Shown here piece by piece: positions 60,252 through 64,000 of a stretch of 64,000 nucleotides of DNA. Both the position numbers and the translations under genes were made by a program. The stretch is from contig JAKAXK010000002.1 of NCBI GenBank assembly GCA_021827145.1, positions 1-64,000 on the forward strand. Direction: 5' to 3'. The first letter of the stretch is position 1, and every line of letters starts with the position of its first letter. The notes under the pieces were generated by a model. It made no database searches and had not been told where the DNA came from. It saw only the letters and a list, made by a program, of their open reading frames with translations. This DNA is from Pseudomonadota bacterium (GTDB taxonomy: Bacteria > Pseudomonadota > Gammaproteobacteria > Acidiferrobacterales > Acidiferrobacteraceae).

Positions 60252-62180
60252 CTAAGGGGCCGCGTTCAGTTGAGCGCGGATCTGGCGGAACGAGGCGTGC
60301 GCCACCCGGTGCTGGTCACCGATCTCCTCCAGCACCTGTTTGAGTTCGGCCATGCGCGCCTCGAGGGTGTCGCTCGCCTGGTGGATGCGTTTGATGCTTT
60401 CGAGCCGGCGTCGCAGTTGCGCCTGATGCTCGCGCACCTGCGACTCCATCGGCGCCATCATGTCGCGCAGCCAGTCGTCGGCATCGCGATTGGCGCTTAC
60501 ATAGATGGCGCGAACTTTACTGACCGCCGACTCGAAGAAGCCGCGCACGACCGCCTTTTGTTCGGTCATGATGAGCGATAGGCCGCGCATGAACTGTTCG
60601 TGCTTATCCTGCAGGCGCTTGATCTCGCGCGTGTAGCGCATGACCGAGAAGGCTGCCGGCTTGATGTTGGCGAGGCCGTGTTCCTCCTGGAACTTGCGGT
60701 ACACCCCATCCATCAAGGTCTTGATCTGTCCGCTGTCGGCGGCCGCCTCGTCCATGCGTGAGCGCGCATACCCGAAAAACGTCTGCATGGCCGTCTTCAG
60801 TCCTGCGGTCGTAAGGCAGGTCTGCATGTTCCTTTTGGTCTCGGCGATCAAGGCATCGAGTTGCCGCAGGCTGATCTTGGCATATAGGGCGGCGCTTTGT
60901 TGCGCGAAGATCGTGCGCGTGGCGTGGAAGCGCTGCATGCTACGGTCGAAGTCGGTCTTGTCGGCCCGCACCTTGGTCATCATGTGTTCGATGACGTCCA
61001 TATTCTTGCCGTTCAAGCCGCTCAGTTCGCCCCAGTGTTCACGCAGACCCTGGAGCCTTTGACCGATGACGCGCTCTACGCTGGTCTCGACCTCGTCGAA
61101 TTCGCGGCCCACGGTCTGGGCGACCAGACAGCCCTTGCCCGGCAGGAGTTCTTCGGCGAGCGCCCGTTCGAGCGCGCCTATACCGCTGCGTTCCTCGAGA
61201 TCTCGGTCGCCGCGCACCTTGCCGGCCAGCGCCTTTTGCGCGGAAACCGGATAGACGCGTTCGGCGGCAACGTCCAGGTAACGCGCGGTTTCGTTCACCT
61301 GCCGCGTGACCTCACGTTCCAGCTCGCCGGCCTTCTTCATGTCGTCCCACAGCCCGTCAACCTTATTCAAGACCACGAGACGGCCCTTATGACTGTCGGC
61401 CACATGGTCCCGCCAGACCGAGATCTCCGATTGTGTGACGCCGGTGTCGGCGGCGAGCACGAACAGGATGGCGTGGGCGTTCGGTAGGGTGTTCAGCGTG
61501 AGTTCCGGTTCCGCGCCCAGCGCGTTGAGGCCCGGGGTGTCCAGGATCACGAGCCCGTCGGCGAGCAGGGGGTGCGGAAAATTGATGAGCGCATAGCGCC
61601 AGCGCGGAATCTCGACCTCGCCTTCGGCGTCCACGGCGGCCCCGGTCTTGGCGATGTCGTCGGTCACCGTGAGCCCGAGGGCGCGCGCCTCCTCGGCCGA
61701 CACATGCTTGATTTCGGCAATGTGGGCCAGGGCGGCAGCCATGGCTTCCGGGTCGTCGACATCGAGCGGTAGGGTCTGCCATTCATCGCTGAATCCCTTG
61801 AACTCGGCGACCGTGGCGCCGTTACGGCGCGTCTCTATCGGCAAGAGCTTGATACTCGCCGGCTTGTCGGCTTCATAAAAGAGTTCGGTCGGGCACATGG
61901 TGGTGCGTCCCGCGCTGGACGGCAGGATGCGTCGCCCTTGACCGGCGAAGAAGATGGCGTTGATGAGTTCGGATTTGCCACGGGAAAACTCGGCGACGAA
62001 GGCGAGATACAGGCGGTCGTCGCGCAGTGCGGTCTGCATGCGTTCTAGGTGGGCGTCGCTTTGCGGCTGGTTCAGTCCTTGCTCGGCAAGCCATGCGCGC
62101 AGATTGGACAGCGCCTGCGCCAAATCCCGCCGCCATAGCCCGTAGGCCTCGAAGCGCTGCTCAATCGCCGTCTGCGTCAT
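60252..62180 (-). CDS. Bacterial dynamin-like GTPase
   Basis: 642 residues. GTPase motifs: P-loop EFSRGKSELINAI (about 60-72; the P-loop G is SRGKS), switch TTMCPTE, G3 VILDTPGLNA and G4 VLNKVDGLWDD, followed by ~350 residues of helices ending KRIHQASDTLEARMAELKQVLEEIG, the stalk-like bundle of dynamins. No transmembrane paddle is obvious. The real start is ATG 62180 with GGGGAG upstream. Probably a membrane-remodelling protein; single copy here, unlike the paired LeoA/DynA systems. Confidence 0.82.
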   Translation of the reverse strand: MTQTAIEQRFEAYGLWRRDLAQALSNLRAWLAEQGLNQPQSDAHLERMQTALRDDRLYLAFVAEFSRGKSELINAIFFAGQGRRILPSSAGRTTMCPTELFYEADKPASIKLLPIETRRNGATVAEFKGFSDEWQTLPLDVDDPEAMAAALAHIAEIKHVSAEEARALGLTVTDDIAKTGAAVDAEGEVEIPRWRYALINFPHPLLADGLVILDTPGLNALGAEPELTLNTLPNAHAILFVLAADTGVTQSEISVWRDHVADSHKGRLVVLNKVDGLWDDMKKAGELEREVTRQVNETARYLDVAAERVYPVSAQKALAGKVRGDRDLEERSGIGALERALAEELLPGKGCLVAQTVGREFDEVETSVERVIGQRLQGLREHWGELSGLNGKNMDVIEHMMTKVRADKTDFDRSMQRFHATRTIFAQQSAALYAKISLRQLDALIAETKRNMQTCLTTAGLKTAMQTFFGYARSRMDEAAADSGQIKTLMDGVYRKFQEEHGLANIKPAAFSVMRYTREIKRLQDKHEQFMRGLSLIMTEQKAVVRGFFESAVSKVRAIYVSANRDADDWLRDMMAPMESQVREHQAQLRRRLESIKRIHQASDTLEARMAELKQVLEEIGDQHRVAHASFRQIRAQLNAAP

Positions 62181-62236
62181 CTTCTTGCTCCCCGCCGCCT
62201 GACTATTACCCCTGCCCAGTATAGGCCATTTCGCCC

Positions 62237-63055
62237 TTAGCGTTGGCACTTAGGACAATAATAGCTGCTGCGCCCGCCCGCCAATAGCCGCGCGACGGGG
62301 GTCGTGCAGCGTGGGCACGGTCGGCCTTCCCGGCCATAGACCCGTAGCTGCTGCTGAAAGTATCCCGGCCGCCCATCGCTCCCGGCGAAGTCTTTGAGGG
62401 TCGTGCCCCCGGCCTCCACGGCGCGCGACAGGACCGCGATCACGGCCTGCGCCAGGGCCTCGTAGCGGTCGGCCCCTATGCGTCCGGCGGCCCGCCCCGG
62501 ATGGATGCCGGCCTCAAACAGCGCCTCGTTGGCGTAGATATTGCCGATCCCGGCCACGATATGGCCGTTCAACAGCAGGTCGCGGATGGCAATGCGGCGC
62601 CCGTGCGAGCGCGCGCGCAGATAGGCCCCGCCGAATCCCGGTTCCAGGGGCTCGGGGCCGAGGGGGGCGATGAGCGGGTGGCGGAGGGGGTCCTCGCTAA
62701 AAAGGAGCGCCCCGAAGCGCCGGGGGTCGCGCATGCGCACGGCCATGGCGGATTCCCCTGCGAGCACGAGGTCAAAGGGCTCGGAGGATCCGGGCCTGAT
62801 CCCTGGGCCCACGATCCTGAGACTGCCCGACATGCCGAGGTGGATGATGAGGGCGCCCTGTTCGAGCGAGACGATCAGGTATTTGCCGCGCCGCGTGAGG
62901 TCTGTGACCACTTGGCCGCGCAATCGCGCGGCCAGATCGCTTGCGATCGGCCAGCGTAGCCGCGATTCCCGGACGATCAAGTCGGCGATGGTCGCGCCGC
63001 GCATCCAGGGGATTAGTCCGCGACGGGTGGTCTCGACCTCAGGGAGTTCCGGCAT
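62237..63055 (-). CDS. mutM: Formamidopyrimidine-DNA glycosylase (MutM/Fpg)
   Basis: 272-residue bifunctional glycosylase/AP lyase removing 8-oxoguanine. N-terminal PELPEVETTRRG carries the catalytic Pro1 and Glu2; Lys in RRGKYLIV; helix-two-turn-helix GHIVAGIGNIYANEALF; C-terminal zinc finger with CPRC and YYCPKCQ. Overlaps the upstream DUF4340-type gene by 17 bases. Confidence 0.96.
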   Translation of the reverse strand: MPELPEVETTRRGLIPWMRGATIADLIVRESRLRWPIASDLAARLRGQVVTDLTRRGKYLIVSLEQGALIIHLGMSGSLRIVGPGIRPGSSEPFDLVLAGESAMAVRMRDPRRFGALLFSEDPLRHPLIAPLGPEPLEPGFGGAYLRARSHGRRIAIRDLLLNGHIVAGIGNIYANEALFEAGIHPGRAAGRIGADRYEALAQAVIAVLSRAVEAGGTTLKDFAGSDGRPGYFQQQLRVYGREGRPCPRCTTPVARLLAGGRSSYYCPKCQR

Positions 63056-63920
63056 GGGCGGCTAAGGCGAGCAGGTGCTGACCGACTTCCTGCGGGAAGT
63101 GGTACTCGAGCCCCTGGTCGGGCCGCAGCAGCACGAGTTCGGGTTGTGTGGCGAGGATATCGATGATGAGCGTGTGCCTGGATGCGACCTTTTTGGCGCG
63201 CTGTTCATTGTAATGAATCGCGATCCGTCCCAGGGGCGGGGCCCCGTGATAGCGCGTGACCGACAGCGCCCGGGCGTAGCGCCAGGCGTCCACGAAGGCG
63301 TTGATGCGGTCATTCGAGACGTGCGCGGGGGTCGGTGTGACGTGCCAGATGCCGTGGTGGCGGGTGATGGAGAGCCGTGGCAGGGCGAAGGCTACGGGGT
63401 GGATGCGATCCCCGAGCAGCTTGGTGCTCAAAAAGCTGTCGGTCGTGAGTCGGCGCGGATGGATGCTCTCGGCTGGCACGAGCGCGATCGAGTGTCCGAT
63501 GAGGACGTAGCGGAGATTCCCAAAGGGGCGACGGCGCCCCACCAGGATGCGTTCGTGGTTCAGACTCACCGTCGCCCGCGGCGGCGCCAGACCAAAGGCG
63601 GTCAGAGAGCCCTTGGGGATCGCGAATTCATCGTGCGGCTTAGCGGCTACGATGTCTGTCAGGGCCTCGACCCGAAAGCGGTCGGCGCGCGCCTTGAAGG
63701 GGTGCAGCAGGCGCCAGCCCGTGCCGTCACGTTGCAGCCGTATGACCGGCCGGCCCGGACGCGCGATTGTGATGTCGGTTATGGTCGCGCCGCGCACGGG
63801 TGCGAGCCGCGCCGGTGGCGCCGCCGGCGGCGACGCGGGCTTATGCCACAAGACCCACGCCAGGACCGCCGCTACGATCAGCAGGGCGCTGTTTGCGAGG
63901 CCGCGCCTTGGAAGGTTCAC
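63039..63920 (-). CDS. DUF4340-like protein (gliding/ABC-2-associated)
   Basis: 293 residues: one N-terminal membrane helix (SALLIVAAVLAWVLW), then a periplasmic beta-rich region of repeated units, e.g. VIRLQRDGTGWRLLHPFKARADRFRVEALTDIV and LGRIAIHYNEQRAKKVASRH, the DUF4340 pattern. Such genes usually follow GldF/GldG-type ABC-2 genes, which fits the partial gene upstream. GTG 63920 behind GGAGG overlaps the previous TGA as GTGA and is favoured over the TTG at 63941. Confidence 0.75.
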   Translation of the reverse strand: MNLPRRGLANSALLIVAAVLAWVLWHKPASPPAAPPARLAPVRGATITDITIARPGRPVIRLQRDGTGWRLLHPFKARADRFRVEALTDIVAAKPHDEFAIPKGSLTAFGLAPPRATVSLNHERILVGRRRPFGNLRYVLIGHSIALVPAESIHPRRLTTDSFLSTKLLGDRIHPVAFALPRLSITRHHGIWHVTPTPAHVSNDRINAFVDAWRYARALSVTRYHGAPPLGRIAIHYNEQRAKKVASRHTLIIDILATQPELVLLRPDQGLEYHFPQEVGQHLLALAAHAGTP

Positions 63921-64000
63921 AGTCTGCGCCTCCGCCACCAAACACGCAGTGCGCCCGCAAACAGTAGGATAGGCAGGCCGAGCAGGAAGCCGTAGGCGAT
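63917..64000 (-). CDS. C-terminal end of a membrane protein, probably GldG-like ABC auxiliary protein (partial)
   Basis: Last 27 codons of a gene that continues past the right edge: IAYGFLLGLPILLFAGALRVWWRRRRL then TGA. A final membrane helix followed by Trp and Arg residues is the standard end of the GldG/intraflagellar-transport-like ABC-2 auxiliary proteins that precede DUF4340 genes. Too short for an assured name. It was too small for the ORF track. Confidence 0.5.
   Translation of the reverse strand: MAYGFLLGLPILLFAGALRVWWRRRRL

Overview
The window is about 64 kb of a high-GC gammaproteobacterial chromosome, probably from an environmental, possibly acidophilic, lineage such as Acidiferrobacterales. 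That placement is inference. It rests on the enterobacterial-type synteny ubiI/visC-ubiH-pepP-ygfB facing zapA-6S RNA-ygfA, on the rpoH-ftsX-ftsE-ftsY block, and on the Mla-type lipid transporter and MSHA pilus. Genes are tightly packed, often overlapping by ATGA/GTGA, and GTG/TTG starts are frequent. I saw no CRISPR array, insertion sequence, rRNA gene or complete tRNA.

Layout. 0-2.9 kb: end of an APC amino-acid permease and two alkylation-repair genes (ogt-like, alkA-like). 2.9-6.8 kb: divergent Nramp-type metal transporter, with a visible promoter and Fur-like box, and ntrBC. 6.8-10.1 kb: retrograde phospholipid (MCE/Mla) ABC transporter. 10.2-14.5 kb: ubiquinone hydroxylases, pepP and ygfB. 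14.6-18.3 kb: zapA, 6S RNA, 5-formyl-THF cyclo-ligase, ymdB-like phosphodiesterase, EVE and GST-like genes. 18.3-26.5 kb: ilvA, a lone phosphonate-type binding protein next to a GGDEF/EAL protein, rpiA, an AcuI-like reductase, a tiny secreted ORF, trxC and trmL.

26.8-38.7 kb is a complete MSHA-type type IV pilus locus: five (pseudo)prepilins, MshE ATPase with c-di-GMP-binding repeats, platform, assembly proteins, secretin, AAA ATPase and TPR protein. A strong hairpin terminator directly follows the first (major) pilin gene, which would set pilin:minor pilin ratios. 38.7-42.2 kb: an outer-membrane barrel and bioFHC.

42.5-51.2 kb is the most unusual part: a compact one-way operon of a minimal VirB-like type IV secretion apparatus (VirB2, 3, 4, 5, 6, 8, a VirB9-position protein, VirB10) ending in an outer-membrane barrel and a large surface lipoprotein. 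No VirB11, VirD4, relaxase or VirB1 is present. It is followed at 51.2-54.1 kb by an amino acid:[carrier protein] ligase-like enzyme (class II aaRS fold), a tandem-GNAT protein and a hexapeptide acyltransferase, a plausible undescribed aminoacyl-transfer pathway.

54.1-64 kb is housekeeping on the minus strand: rpoH under a near-perfect CIRCE operator, ftsX-ftsE-ftsY, ferredoxin, coaD, rsmD, a ClC channel, a dynamin-like GTPase, mutM and a GldG/DUF4340-type pair cut by the window edge. All similarity statements are from reading motifs; no database search was run.
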